From CBDCUF01 sp965222525 (GTDB taxonomy: Bacteria > Pseudomonadota > Alphaproteobacteria > Rickettsiales > UBA8987), in the NCBI GenBank assembly GCA_965222525.1, contig OZ244955.1, forward strand, positions 62,001-126,000: a DNA stretch of 64,000 nt, in the 5' to 3' direction. The notes beneath the pieces were generated by a model. The model made no database searches. It was given only the letters and a program-made list of their open reading frames with translations, and was not told where the DNA came from. The translations under genes were made by a program, and so were the position numbers. This document shows, in pieces, positions 41,288 through 51,185 of the stretch. The number at the start of each line of letters is the position of its first letter. The first letter of the stretch is position 1.

Positions 41288-42592
41288 CTATTTTGAGCTT
41301 TTCGTATTTGTTATTTCATCACACAAGGCCAAAATAAGCCCTCCGATTGTCTCCATGTCATTGTACAATTGCAGGCCGTTAAAATTTGCTGCTGTTTCAT
41401 GATGCTTAGTGGTATTGCCAAATTCTGATATCCTCTTTACCGCCTCTCTTATGGGGCCAGTCTTTTTACCATCTCCGAGTCCCATATTTTGAAGGCGCTG
41501 CTTGCTTAGAAAGCTATTAAAATCAGTATTGGAATCGCGCCCTGCCATAGCGGTTAGGGACTCCAGGAATGACCACGCTGCAACTGAAATTAGGCATGTG
41601 TGATCCTCAAGATTGATAGAACATATAGAGTAATAAACCCTTTCCAGCTTGTAGTTTGAAAGCTGTTTCAATTTTTTATCTATATCTTCTTCATAATTTA
41701 TTCTTTGGGGGTGGCTTGGTTTTTTAGGTGATTTTACCTTTTTCTTTTTGGCGGGTAGCAGGTTTTGGTTGTTTGATAAAGATTCAGGTTCCGTTCTTTT
41801 ATTCGTAACTCCCTCTGTGGAACTCAGTTCGCGTGAGTAGTCCTCTATCGCTTTTGCATTAGAACGAGAATTAACTTTTCCGTTGAGCAGGTCTTTCAAA
41901 AACTGCTTTATCAATACATCAAAATCTTCTTTGGGCCTGTTTCGAGAAATATCCTCAATGTTGCTGTTATCAACACCAATAGCTTCTCGCAGTAATGGGT
42001 TGCTCAAATATCGCTGAACAGTAGTTAATTTTCCTTTTCGTTCATCGTCTTTCAAGAATTTGTTTTCTACCGCATAATCCAAAATTCTCTGTGCTAGGAT
42101 GTTTTTCGTATCACCAAAATGTCGTGTTTTTTGGTCAGAGGTCCAAGATTTGCGGCCTATTCCTCCTTGTACTCCGGCATGAATTCTTTCGAGCCAGAGA
42201 TTAACAGCTTCTTTGTCATTAAAGATTATGGCCTGAACTTCTGATATTATTTCAGCATTTTCTGCGAGTTTTTCGAAATCTTTTCTGCGCTTTGCTGGTG
42301 CCAATTCAGGGTCATTTAAGAGCTTTATTGCACACATGCGCCTGTTGCCTTCTGCAACAGAATAATTCGCCATTTTTCCCTTTGCACCATCCTGGGGTAT
42401 GAGTGCAAAGAGCTCCAAAGGGTTAAGTCCGTACTTCGCTATATCTTTGGCGAGTTCGAATACGTATTCATCTTTGCATAGATATTCTATAACCTCGGCT
42501 TGGCTTTGATATGGCTCATGACGAGGATTGTCATGATCAAGAAAAATCCGGTCCACCGGGATTGAATTTATTTTTGTTGTAGCTTTTGTCAT
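41288..42592 (-). CDS. ParB/Srx-domain protein in defence operon
   Basis: A 434-residue protein. Residues about 8-120 form a ParB-like domain (IPVDRIFLDHDNPRHEPY, LAKDIAKYGLNPLE, YSVAEGNRRMCAIKLL). A helical middle follows, then a lysine-rich low-complexity linker (about 265-290), and a C-terminal helical domain (AAWSFLESLTAMAG). The gene is AT-rich, unlike the restriction genes just upstream. It begins 18 bp after the Res gene in the leftward operon, so it should be part of the same system. ParB-like domains with GNRR motifs recur in phage defence loci and may use nucleotides. Its job here is unknown. Confidence 0.75.
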   Translation of the reverse strand: MTKATTKINSIPVDRIFLDHDNPRHEPYQSQAEVIEYLCKDEYVFELAKDIAKYGLNPLELFALIPQDGAKGKMANYSVAEGNRRMCAIKLLNDPELAPAKRRKDFEKLAENAEIISEVQAIIFNDKEAVNLWLERIHAGVQGGIGRKSWTSDQKTRHFGDTKNILAQRILDYAVENKFLKDDERKGKLTTVQRYLSNPLLREAIGVDNSNIEDISRNRPKEDFDVLIKQFLKDLLNGKVNSRSNAKAIEDYSRELSSTEGVTNKRTEPESLSNNQNLLPAKKKKVKSPKKPSHPQRINYEEDIDKKLKQLSNYKLERVYYSICSINLEDHTCLISVAAWSFLESLTAMAGRDSNTDFNSFLSKQRLQNMGLGDGKKTGPIREAVKRISEFGNTTKHHETAANFNGLQLYNDMETIGGLILALCDEITNTKSSK

Positions 42593-42610
42593 GTCGTTAC
42601 CTTTCTTTTG

Positions 42611-45556
42611 TTAATAATTCACTTCCGCCAGTTTCGTTACCACGTCATAATCCACGCCGATGGTTTCAAAGTGGCGTTTACCGCATAGGATTTTCTGATT
42701 TTCCTTGCTGCGGCGTTCCTGATTGTCCAGCGTGCTTTTCGTCTCGCGCACAAAATAGAGCTTTTCATCCCGGTGGGTGACGAAGGCCCAGTCCGGATTG
42801 TACGGCCCGATGGGCGTATCGATTTTGAACCAGCTCGGCAGCTTCACAAACAGCCGCACATGCTCGTTATTATCCAGATCGCGGGCGAATTCCTTTTCCA
42901 CCTCGGAGTCATATTCCACCATGTCGAACAGGCATTTTTCGGCGTTTTGCACCGGGTAGAGATTATTCAGGTAGCGCACCATGCCTTTCTCGGCTTCTTC
43001 CTCAATGCGGCGCATTTCCCAATAGTGGTTGGCGATTTTCTCGTATTGGATACCCTCCAGCATAAGGTCATGCAGGGCGCGGGATATTTCCCGGGCCGTC
43101 ATGGCCATGAAGGCTTGCGGGTTAATCTGGAATTCCGCCAGCCGGCCGGTGCCTTTCAGTATTTCCACCAGCGTGTGGCGGGTAAGTTCGGTTTCCTTCT
43201 GCAGGTATGCCAGTAAGTCGGGCAGCACACGCACGCCGCCGGCCTCGCGGCTCTTTTCTTCCAGCTTGCGGTCGGTGCTGACGCCGGCGTCGGAAATGTC
43301 TACATCCACCCGCGTCATGGCGATGCGGACCGGTTTAATCGGCTCCAGCTCCTTAATACGGTTCACCGCCCGGCTGATAAGCGCGTCGGTATCAAAGGCG
43401 ACACGGTAGCGAGTGCGGTGTTTGATTTTGTCCCATAAAAGCTGGAATTCCTCACTTAAATGCACCTCTTTCTTGAATTTCAGCTCGCGCCGGTCACGGG
43501 CATTAACCACGCGGTTTTTGAAGACATAGCGCTGCATCTCGTCGATAATGTCGGCGCGGATATCCTGATATTCCTCGCTTACCTTTAATTCAAAATGCGG
43601 GTTCTTCGGGTCGAAAGTGTCGAGTATTTCCCCGGCCTCGTTAATATAGCCGCCGGTTTTCAATTCCTCCCATATCTTGCCGGATTCCTCCTGGCCGATA
43701 GCTTCCTCAGGTAGCCCATCCTTGGCGCGGGTGATTTTGGCAAAGGTGATTTTTTCAATCCGGCCGAACTTAATGCCGAAATCGTCCTCAAATTCCGTCT
43801 GTAGCGACTTGGCAAAATCCTCGTAGGATTCATTGGCGATGATGGTTAGGCGGTTTACCGTTTCGTCATGGACGCGCTCACCGTGCTCATTCACCGGCAG
43901 ACGCAAGCCCCGGCCAATTTCCTGCCGCTTTTTCTCCACCGACTGTGACTCATTGAGCGTGCAGATTTGAAACACGTTCGGGTTATCCCAGCCCTCACGC
44001 AAGGCGCTATGGGAAAAGATAAAGCGCAGCGGCTCTTTCGGGTCCAGCAAGCGCTCCTTGTCGCGCATAATCAGGTTATAGGTGTCCTCATCATCGGCGG
44101 ACTTGCCGGTGGTGTCTTTGGCCCGGCCTTGCTTATCCTGTGAGAAATAGCCGTTATGCACCTTCGCCACGTCCGGCGCGGCGAATTCCTTATAGATCGG
44201 CTTGGCGGTGAGTTCTTTATAGGCCTCCTCAAACCACTGGCCGATTTTACCTAAAGAGGTGCTGCCGTCATCGTTATAGATGCGGTAATTGGCCACCTTG
44301 TCGATAAAGAACAACGAGAGCACCTTAATGCCTTTGCCTTTCAGGGCGCGTTCTTTCTTCAAATGCTGCTCGACGGTTTCCTGCACCTGCGCTTTCATAA
44401 TATCATCGCCGAGGCCGCCTATCTCGTTACCCAGCTCAAGGAATTTCCCGCTATTGAACTCGATATATTCCGCGCCCGGCGTGCAGTCGATATTCTGCAC
44501 GATATAGCCGTCGCGGTAGCTTTCCCGGTCGCCGGACTTCACATACAGATCATCGCCTTGCTTCACCCATAGCTTGGCCGGTTTCACGGCGCCGGATTTT
44601 TCCTTATGAATTTCCACCTGCGCCTTAATGCCGTTTTTATTGTCGGTTTTGAGAAGCTTCACATAGGCGTCGTTAAAACTGTCATCGGAGCGGATGGAGG
44701 CCACTTCAATGCGTTTGACCAGGCGAAGGTCATAGGCGCGCACCGGGTCCAGCTTATAGAGCAGATTATACGGGTTGCGGTGGGTGGCCGAATAGCGCAT
44801 CGTGGCGATGGGGTTCAGGTTAGCAATCGCCCGCTTAGCCTTCGGGGTATTATCGACGCTTTGCGGCTCATCAATAATCACGATGGGGTTGGCGGCCTGA
44901 ATAAATTCAATCGGCTTGCGGCCCGACATTTTGTCGTTTTCCCGGTTAATGATGTTCAGCTTCTTCAGCTCGTCGTCGGTCATCTCGGCGATATCTTTGT
45001 CGGCAACGTCTTTCTGGAAGGACTGAATGTTAATCACCATGATTTGTATCTGGTTGCTGGTGGCGAATTGGCGTACCCGGCCGAGCTTTTTGGAGTCATA
45101 GACAAAGTAATCAAAGGCGGCATTGTTATAGAGCGTGCGGAAGTGGTCCTTCATGATATCCATGCTTTTCAGCACGCCCTCACGGATGGCCACGCTCGGC
45201 ACCACGATGATGAATTTTTTCAGCCCGTAATGTTTGGAAAGCTCGAAGATAGAGCGCAGGTACACATAGGTTTTGCCGGTGCCGGTTTCCATCTCGATGG
45301 AAAATTCACGGCCCTGCAATTCGGCGATTTTCTCAATGTCGTTGGCTTCCTGCACTTTGTGGAGGTTGGCCAGTATCTGCTCATCATTCAGGGTAATATC
45401 ATTCCCCACACCAAGGTCGGATAGCTTCATGCCGCTGGAGCTATTGGCGCTTATTTCAAAGTTCGACTGGACAATCGGCTGGCCTTCAAAGGTTTTCAAC
45501 ACGGCGTTGATGGCGTCTTGCTGATATTCCAGTGTTGGATCAAATTTAAGTTTCAT
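42611..45556 (-). CDS. res: Type III restriction enzyme Res subunit
   Basis: A 981-residue protein with a superfamily 2 helicase core: Walker A METGTGKTYVYL (TGTGKT 91-96), motif II IIDEPQSVD, and motif VI QEIGRGLRLPVN. The C-terminal nuclease carries PDWAF, spaced charged residues and ETKS, the PD-ExK set (about 920-945). Res subunits pump along DNA between two unmethylated sites and cut near one. Length and order are those of a complete enzyme. The gene follows the Mod gene by 8 bp. It is the main cutting component of the operon. Confidence 0.9.
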   Translation of the reverse strand: MKLKFDPTLEYQQDAINAVLKTFEGQPIVQSNFEISANSSSGMKLSDLGVGNDITLNDEQILANLHKVQEANDIEKIAELQGREFSIEMETGTGKTYVYLRSIFELSKHYGLKKFIIVVPSVAIREGVLKSMDIMKDHFRTLYNNAAFDYFVYDSKKLGRVRQFATSNQIQIMVINIQSFQKDVADKDIAEMTDDELKKLNIINRENDKMSGRKPIEFIQAANPIVIIDEPQSVDNTPKAKRAIANLNPIATMRYSATHRNPYNLLYKLDPVRAYDLRLVKRIEVASIRSDDSFNDAYVKLLKTDNKNGIKAQVEIHKEKSGAVKPAKLWVKQGDDLYVKSGDRESYRDGYIVQNIDCTPGAEYIEFNSGKFLELGNEIGGLGDDIMKAQVQETVEQHLKKERALKGKGIKVLSLFFIDKVANYRIYNDDGSTSLGKIGQWFEEAYKELTAKPIYKEFAAPDVAKVHNGYFSQDKQGRAKDTTGKSADDEDTYNLIMRDKERLLDPKEPLRFIFSHSALREGWDNPNVFQICTLNESQSVEKKRQEIGRGLRLPVNEHGERVHDETVNRLTIIANESYEDFAKSLQTEFEDDFGIKFGRIEKITFAKITRAKDGLPEEAIGQEESGKIWEELKTGGYINEAGEILDTFDPKNPHFELKVSEEYQDIRADIIDEMQRYVFKNRVVNARDRRELKFKKEVHLSEEFQLLWDKIKHRTRYRVAFDTDALISRAVNRIKELEPIKPVRIAMTRVDVDISDAGVSTDRKLEEKSREAGGVRVLPDLLAYLQKETELTRHTLVEILKGTGRLAEFQINPQAFMAMTAREISRALHDLMLEGIQYEKIANHYWEMRRIEEEAEKGMVRYLNNLYPVQNAEKCLFDMVEYDSEVEKEFARDLDNNEHVRLFVKLPSWFKIDTPIGPYNPDWAFVTHRDEKLYFVRETKSTLDNQERRSKENQKILCGKRHFETIGVDYDVVTKLAEVNY

Positions 45557-45564
45557 GCCGCCCC

Positions 45565-47553
45565 CTATACCGTTCTGAATACAATTTCGGATTCTTCTTC
45601 CTGGGCGCGGGCCTTGAAGGTCTGCACGGCGTTGGCTTTCAGCTGGTCATTACCTTTGAAGCCGTCATCCAGGCAGATCACTTGGCAAGGGTTAGCGTCG
45701 GCGATGGCGTCGATCACTTCCTGGGTGAGTTCCTTATCCAGGCAAATGAGCAATGCGCCATCTTCCACGGAAAACACATCCTTGCCGGCGAGCTGGATGG
45801 TTTCCACCCGGGTGGTGAGCGGGAAGCCACTTTTTAGGAGCAGCTCATAGAGGATAGATTCCGGCTTGGAAGCGCCGTCGATATGATCCACATGGTCAAA
45901 GAGCTGCTGCTCCAGATTTTCGATTTTCTCGACGTCGCCTTCCCACACTTTGAAGTTGGAGCGGGAGAGCTTGAACACCTTAAAGCCGAGGTCCGGCTTT
46001 TCGCCACCGTTGAAATCCAGCTGGCCGTTTTGCTCTTCCTCGATTTTCTTCGCCGCCCGGCGGATGCGTTCTTTTGAAACATCGGCTATGGTTTTATAGC
46101 CGGCTTTAAGGGCATCATTAGAGTCGGTGCACTTTTCCGGCAATTGTACCAAAATAAACTTTTTATTCGTGCTCTCTTTAGAGTTTGATGACAAAACAGC
46201 ATGAGCCGTTGAAGCGGAGCCGGCAAAGAAGTCCAGCACAATGTCATCATCTTTTGTTAAGTAATTTACCAACCTTTCTAAATCCCTCCAGTTCTTAGGG
46301 TTCTCAAAAATTCTTGGCCCCATCAGCTCATTGAATTCCATAGCGGCCGTTTGGGCATAGCTATAAAAAACTGAAGGCATTACTTGGCCCTCGCCATCGA
46401 AGAGATACCGGCATTGTCTTGGCAGTGTCGTTTCATCTGGACCAAAGACTACTTTGCCATTTTTAACTTCCTCCCAAAACCTCTCTGATTTTGAATATCT
46501 CCATCCACCATCGGGCACCTTACATGGCTTTCCCGTTTCTGGATGGATAACTTCATATTTAGGGCCACCGCCACCCGGCCATGAAATGTTTCCGTCATCT
46601 CTGAATGGGCCGTCCGGACCAACTTTTGAATATCGCCCTAATTTTTTTGCAGGATCGGAATTCGGTAAATTCCTAAAATACGTTCTCCATTCTTCTTCGA
46701 TGGCATCCCAATTATCAGCATGCTTTTTTCTTAACCTTCTGAATAATGATTCAGCCTGTTCAATGCCTTGTTTCGGTTCGCGGAGTATAATTTCATTGTC
46801 AATCAAGTGTTGCTTATCTTTCGCGTAAATAAACATATACTCATGTCCTACTGAAAAGAACTTCGCATCATTCTTGCGGTTTCTATCCCAGCACAAAACT
46901 GCGAGGTGGTTTTCCTCTCCAAACACTTCATCCAGCAAATGTTTGAGATTCGTGGCCTCGTTGTCATCAATACTAACAACTATAAACCCGTCTTCACGAA
47001 GCAAATTTCGGGCGAGATAAAGCCGTGGGTACATCATATTGAGCCACCGAGAGTGGTAGCGCCCATTTGTCTCTGCGTTTGTCGAAAATTTATGGCCGTT
47101 GGCGTCCTTCTGGCCGGTATACTCCAAATAAGTGTCCAGTGTTTCAGCAAACTTATCAGGGTAAATAAACTCATGACCGGTGTTATAAGGCGGGTCGATA
47201 TAGATCATCTTCACCTTGCCGAAATAGGATTTTTGCAGGAGCTTGAGCACTTCCAGATTATCGCCTTCGATAAACAGGTTTTCGGTGCCGTCGAAATTCA
47301 TGGACTCGTCACGGGCAGGCTTGAGGGTGGCGACACTGGGTTGCTGGATGATTTTCATACACTCGGCTTTGCCGGGCCAGTTCAGGCCGAAGCGTTCCTT
47401 GCCGGGTTCCACCCACTGCCCAAGGGCACGCTTAAGCTGTTCAAAATCGATATTGCCCTCGGTGAAGGCCTCCGGGAAAAGGCTTTTCAGCTGCTCGCGC
47501 TTTTCCTCCGCTATGTCCATCGATTCCAATTTTACTTTTTCTGCTTCTGCCAT
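45565..47553 (-). CDS. mod: Type III DNA methyltransferase Mod subunit
   Basis: A 662-residue beta-class N6-adenine methyltransferase. Motif IV IYIDPPYNTG (DPPY 120-123) precedes motif I LDFFAGSASTAHAV (about residue 440), the order of this class. The region between (about residues 240-430) is the target recognition domain. This middle third is visibly more AT-rich than both ends of the gene, which suggests it was exchanged by recombination. Mod alone methylates; Mod with Res cuts. It starts 14 bp after the SNF2 gene. The recognised site cannot be deduced from sequence. Confidence 0.92.
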   Translation of the reverse strand: MAEAEKVKLESMDIAEEKREQLKSLFPEAFTEGNIDFEQLKRALGQWVEPGKERFGLNWPGKAECMKIIQQPSVATLKPARDESMNFDGTENLFIEGDNLEVLKLLQKSYFGKVKMIYIDPPYNTGHEFIYPDKFAETLDTYLEYTGQKDANGHKFSTNAETNGRYHSRWLNMMYPRLYLARNLLREDGFIVVSIDDNEATNLKHLLDEVFGEENHLAVLCWDRNRKNDAKFFSVGHEYMFIYAKDKQHLIDNEIILREPKQGIEQAESLFRRLRKKHADNWDAIEEEWRTYFRNLPNSDPAKKLGRYSKVGPDGPFRDDGNISWPGGGGPKYEVIHPETGKPCKVPDGGWRYSKSERFWEEVKNGKVVFGPDETTLPRQCRYLFDGEGQVMPSVFYSYAQTAAMEFNELMGPRIFENPKNWRDLERLVNYLTKDDDIVLDFFAGSASTAHAVLSSNSKESTNKKFILVQLPEKCTDSNDALKAGYKTIADVSKERIRRAAKKIEEEQNGQLDFNGGEKPDLGFKVFKLSRSNFKVWEGDVEKIENLEQQLFDHVDHIDGASKPESILYELLLKSGFPLTTRVETIQLAGKDVFSVEDGALLICLDKELTQEVIDAIADANPCQVICLDDGFKGNDQLKANAVQTFKARAQEEESEIVFRTV

Positions 47554-47567
47554 GCCGTGCTCCTTGG

Positions 47568-50567
47568 TTAGTGTATTTCAAAACTGATATTGAATAATTC
47601 CTGGCGGGACGTTTGCTGCTTGAGCTTGGCCTCCACCATGTCGATTAATTCGTCCTTTTTCTCCTCGATCACCTTGGCCGAGTCGTCATATTCCCGCCAC
47701 GCCTCATCGCGCTTGCCTTCCAGCTTCCGCACCTTCTTCTGCAGCGCTAATTTGTCGGGCAGGTTGCCGGTCTGACGGATCCGCTTCTTCATGTCTTTGA
47801 TTTGCTCGTCCAGCTCCTTCAGGCTGGCTTTCAGGCCGGTGCGGCGGTCTTCCGCCCATTTATCCAGCTTTTCCATTTCCTCATTGAAAAAGTCGCTATT
47901 GTGCTGGTCCATGCCCTGCAGGAAATCGCTGAAAGCGTTTTCCACTATGCCGCTAAGCAGGGCCTCATCCGGCGGGGTGCGATAGCTTCCTTCCTCTTTC
48001 ACCTGCAGCTTGAACAGCTTCCGGGCCACCTCATCAGGGATTTGATTGCCGTCGGCGTCCACCGCCGCCAGTATCATGTGGGTGTTTTCCTCGAAGCTCT
48101 TGGCGTTTAATTCGGTGGCGCGTATCCAGCCGGCCGTACCGCGCAGATTTTCCAGCACGGTGATTTTATGCGGGTAGCTTTCATAATCAAAGACAAGGTG
48201 GGCCGGACCGGTTTCCAATGATTTAGCCGAAGCCAGCACCTTCTTTCCAAGGTCGCTGGACGGCTTATAGATTCTCGGCTGCAGCTTGATGCGTTTGCGC
48301 TCCTGCTTGGACATCATGCTCCAGCGGTCGCGTTCATCCTTCGCGTCAAAGCCCACCAGGCGATAGGCGAAAGAGCAATTCACCTTGCGCTCGTGCCAGT
48401 TGGCCGGCGGCTCTATCTCGTCTTTCAGCGTGCCGAACATCCGGCGCCGGTCATCAAAATGGTATTCGCCGAGGAACTGGTCCGAGAATTTCTCAATCAG
48501 CACATATTTTGTGAGCAGCCAGAACGTATCGAGCATCTCGTCCTTACGTTCTTCGGCTTGTTTTTTGTGGAGCTTGAGGCGCGCGTGGACATCCTCGTCG
48601 AAGTTTTCAAACAGCATTTTGCGGGCTTGTGTTACCCGTTCCGTGATGGGTTCTTCCAACTCCTCACGCAGCCCGTTAAAGGCTTGCTCTATTTCCTCCG
48701 GAGAGCGGCAGGTGTCGAAAATGTCGGAGATGCGTTTTTCAAAGTCGATCCCGTCCTCAATGCGGCCGAGCACCTCATCGGAGGCGCCAAACACACCGTC
48801 GAAGAGCTGGAATTTATAGCGCAGCAATTCATAGATGCGCTGGTCGGCCCAATTCTTTTCATTGAGGAAGTTGATCACCACCACGTCATGCTTCTGACCA
48901 TACCGGTGGCAGCGTCCGATGCGCTGCTCCACGCGCTGCGGGTTCCACGGCAGGTCATAATTGACCAGCAACGAGCAGAATTGCAGGTTCATACCTTCGG
49001 CAGCCGCTTCGGTGGCAATCATTACTTTGGCGTGGTGCCGGAAATGGTCCACCAGTGCCTGGCGCATATCCACATCGCGCGCGCCGGTAATACGGTCCGA
49101 GCCGTCATGTTCTTCTTTCCACTGGTTATAGATGCTGCGTGCCAGCTCGTCATTATTCTGGCCGTTAAAGGTGACGATTTGCCCCTTATATTCCGGTTGC
49201 TGCTCCAGATATTCATATAAGTAACGCTGGGTGCGGTTGGATTCGGTGAAGATAATCACCTTTTCCTGCCCGCCTAATTCCTGCATCCGGGCAAAGCCGA
49301 CTTCCAGCGCGTGCAATAGCTTCACGGCCTTGGTTTCCACGGTGATGGAGCGTGCGATATCGATATAGTGGTCAATCTCGGCCAGCTCGGCCTTCAGCTT
49401 GTCCTCGTCAATATCCTGATTTAGTATTTTCGGCGGCTGGGCTGGTACACCCGCTGGGGTTGGCTCAGGGCGGCCAGCGGCATCTACAGTTTCGCTTTCC
49501 TCGTCATATTCGGAGCCGAGTTCATTATCATGCGCCAGCTGGCCGGCGACGTTTTCGGTGATGGTTTCGCCTTCCTGCAGGTCAAGCAGACGCTGCTTGA
49601 TGGTTTTCAACGTGCCGATGATGGCATAGGTGGAAGAAGAAAGCAGCTTGCGGATCACCAGCACCACCAGCTTACGCTGCGCGGTGGGGATGGAATAGGT
49701 ATCGCGTCGGAGGATGAAATCGGAGAGCAGATTATAAAGCTCTTCCTCTTCCTTGCTTGGGGTGAAAGGAATCGTAATCGCTTCGCGGTTGGTGTAGCGG
49801 ATATATTCCAGCACGTCCCGGCGCAGGGTGCGGTGGACAAAGGGCTTTAAGCGTTCCTGCAGCTCGGTGAGATTCGGCTTACCGTTGATATAGTTTTCCT
49901 TGAACGCTTCCTCGCTGCCGAAAATGCGGTCATCAATCAGCATGCCGAGGCCGTAGAGTTCCATCAGGGAATTTTGCAGCGGGGTGGCGGTAAGCAGGGC
50001 TTTGCGTTTGTCCTGGAGGGCGTCGCAGATAGCCTTGCCCATTTTATTGTCTTTCTTATAGACGTTACGCAGCTTGTGGGCCTCATCGATCACGCATAAA
50101 TCCCAATTAATGCGCTGCAGCTCGTCTTTCAGCCGGGCTGCGAAGTGGAAAGACATAATAATTGCCCCCTCAAACATCAGCGGGGCCATGCCGTCCTTTT
50201 GCATTTTCTGATAGGTTTTGTTTTCCAATATCAGGCTTGGCATGCGGAATTTTTCTTCCAGCTCAATGGACCATTGCCGGCGAAGCGACGCCGGGCAGAT
50301 GATCAGCAGGTGGCGTTTATGCTCGGCCCAATACTGACAAAGCAGCAAGCCGGCCTCGATGGTTTTACCCAACCCCACCTCATCGGCGAGAATCACACCC
50401 TTGGAAAGCGGCGAGCGCAGGGCGAAAAGTGCGGCTTCAATCTGGTGCGGGTTTAAGTCAACGGAGGCTTCGACGAGGGAATATGTAAGGCGATCGATTA
50501 GGTGCGCCGGTTTCTTGGCGGTCAATTCATGGGCGTAATATTTTGCATGATATGGTGTTATCATCAT
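47568..50567 (-). CDS. SNF2-family helicase of type III locus
   Basis: A 999-residue SNF2/HepA-type ATPase: Walker A ADEVGLGKTIEAG (61-73), DEAH box (161-164), and motif VI RIGRCHRYGQKHDV. The long C-terminal part is helical with a strong coiled coil near the end (KASLKELDEQIKDMKKRIRQ). These proteins translocate on double-stranded DNA and are found in DISARM and in other expanded restriction systems. Here it lies between a small HTH protein (ATGA overlap) and the Mod gene. There is no drmA or drmB, so this is not DISARM. It may help search for or remodel invading DNA. Confidence 0.9.
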   Translation of the reverse strand: MMITPYHAKYYAHELTAKKPAHLIDRLTYSLVEASVDLNPHQIEAALFALRSPLSKGVILADEVGLGKTIEAGLLLCQYWAEHKRHLLIICPASLRRQWSIELEEKFRMPSLILENKTYQKMQKDGMAPLMFEGAIIMSFHFAARLKDELQRINWDLCVIDEAHKLRNVYKKDNKMGKAICDALQDKRKALLTATPLQNSLMELYGLGMLIDDRIFGSEEAFKENYINGKPNLTELQERLKPFVHRTLRRDVLEYIRYTNREAITIPFTPSKEEEELYNLLSDFILRRDTYSIPTAQRKLVVLVIRKLLSSSTYAIIGTLKTIKQRLLDLQEGETITENVAGQLAHDNELGSEYDEESETVDAAGRPEPTPAGVPAQPPKILNQDIDEDKLKAELAEIDHYIDIARSITVETKAVKLLHALEVGFARMQELGGQEKVIIFTESNRTQRYLYEYLEQQPEYKGQIVTFNGQNNDELARSIYNQWKEEHDGSDRITGARDVDMRQALVDHFRHHAKVMIATEAAAEGMNLQFCSLLVNYDLPWNPQRVEQRIGRCHRYGQKHDVVVINFLNEKNWADQRIYELLRYKFQLFDGVFGASDEVLGRIEDGIDFEKRISDIFDTCRSPEEIEQAFNGLREELEEPITERVTQARKMLFENFDEDVHARLKLHKKQAEERKDEMLDTFWLLTKYVLIEKFSDQFLGEYHFDDRRRMFGTLKDEIEPPANWHERKVNCSFAYRLVGFDAKDERDRWSMMSKQERKRIKLQPRIYKPSSDLGKKVLASAKSLETGPAHLVFDYESYPHKITVLENLRGTAGWIRATELNAKSFEENTHMILAAVDADGNQIPDEVARKLFKLQVKEEGSYRTPPDEALLSGIVENAFSDFLQGMDQHNSDFFNEEMEKLDKWAEDRRTGLKASLKELDEQIKDMKKRIRQTGNLPDKLALQKKVRKLEGKRDEAWREYDDSAKVIEEKKDELIDMVEAKLKQQTSRQELFNISFEIH

Positions 50568-50743
50568 TTTTTCGTATTCTTATTTTCTGCGATCCACTGT
50601 TCGATATCCGCTTTATCAAAGCGCCACGTCCCGCCGACCTTAAAGCCCGGTATTCTTCCGTCGGCGGCCATGCGATAAATGGTTTTTTCAGTGACTTTTA
50701 AGAATTCCGCGACTTCGCGGATGGTCATTATGTTGTCATTCAT
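50564..50743 (-). CDS. Small excisionase-family HTH protein (59 aa)
   Basis: A 59-residue protein below common ORF cut-offs. It reads as an HTH_17 domain: MTIREVAEFLKVTEKTIYRM, then AADGRIPGFKVGGTWRF and DKADIEQWI, the full helix-turn-helix with wing. It overlaps the SNF2 gene by ATGA. Small proteins of this family often precede such helicase-type III loci and may regulate the operon or bind DNA with the helicase. Confidence 0.85.
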   Translation of the reverse strand: MNDNIMTIREVAEFLKVTEKTIYRMAADGRIPGFKVGGTWRFDKADIEQWIAENKNTKK

Positions 50744-50867
50744 TCATTTGCCCCGAACGGTAATTGTCCAAACGAGGGTAAAATAGGGCAATTATTTCTA
50801 AATGACAAGCGCAGCGTGTAGCTATCCCGAAAAACGGGAGCAGAAAAAATAATGACAGGAAAAGGTG

Positions 50868-51185
50868 TTAGGCTGCTTCGCGCTCTTCACGCTTCAAAAA
50901 GGCTTTCGTCTCGTATACCCGTTCGGTAAGCATGCCGAACACACGCGGGATAGCTTTTTCAATGCGGCGTTCAATCATACTATAGAGATATTCGTCTTCG
51001 CCGTCGCACTCTTTATCGTCAATGTCTGTGCGTTCTATTTCGGCAAGGCGCTCCATCTCTATACGGATGTTTTTTGTAATCAGGCGAACCTGTATTGGCG
51101 ATAGCTTATCTCCAGCTTCAATAAATTTGGCGAACTCTTCATCCACTAGATGCGGGTCCATTTTTTGATAACGTTTACGCGGCAT
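50868..51185 (-). CDS. Hypothetical helical protein upstream of defence operon
   Basis: A 105-residue, very charged, all-helical protein (FIEAGDKLSPIQVRLITKNI, then RIEMERLAEIERTD and a final KAFLKREEREAA). It starts in the usual way (MPRKRY) and its gene reads in the same direction as the defence operon, 124 bp upstream of it. It could regulate the operon or be an independent phage gene. The segment from 51186 to 51450 holds no gene but has one arm-like repeat. Confidence 0.45.
   Translation of the reverse strand: MPRKRYQKMDPHLVDEEFAKFIEAGDKLSPIQVRLITKNIRIEMERLAEIERTDIDDKECDGEDEYLYSMIERRIEKAIPRVFGMLTERVYETKAFLKREEREAA

Noticed and set aside
42773..45424. Long plus-strand frames opposite res (for example 44606-45424, 272 residues)
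   Set aside because: They are antisense to the intact type III Res gene with all helicase and nuclease motifs. High codon regularity on one strand often opens the opposite frame.
48393..49220. A 275-residue plus-strand frame
   Set aside because: It is antisense to the SNF2 helicase motifs and has no ribosome site or domain.
40328..50743. DISARM defence system
   Set aside because: A SNF2 helicase and adenine methylases are present, but no drmA, drmB or drmC equivalents are found. Mod and Res are of type III.
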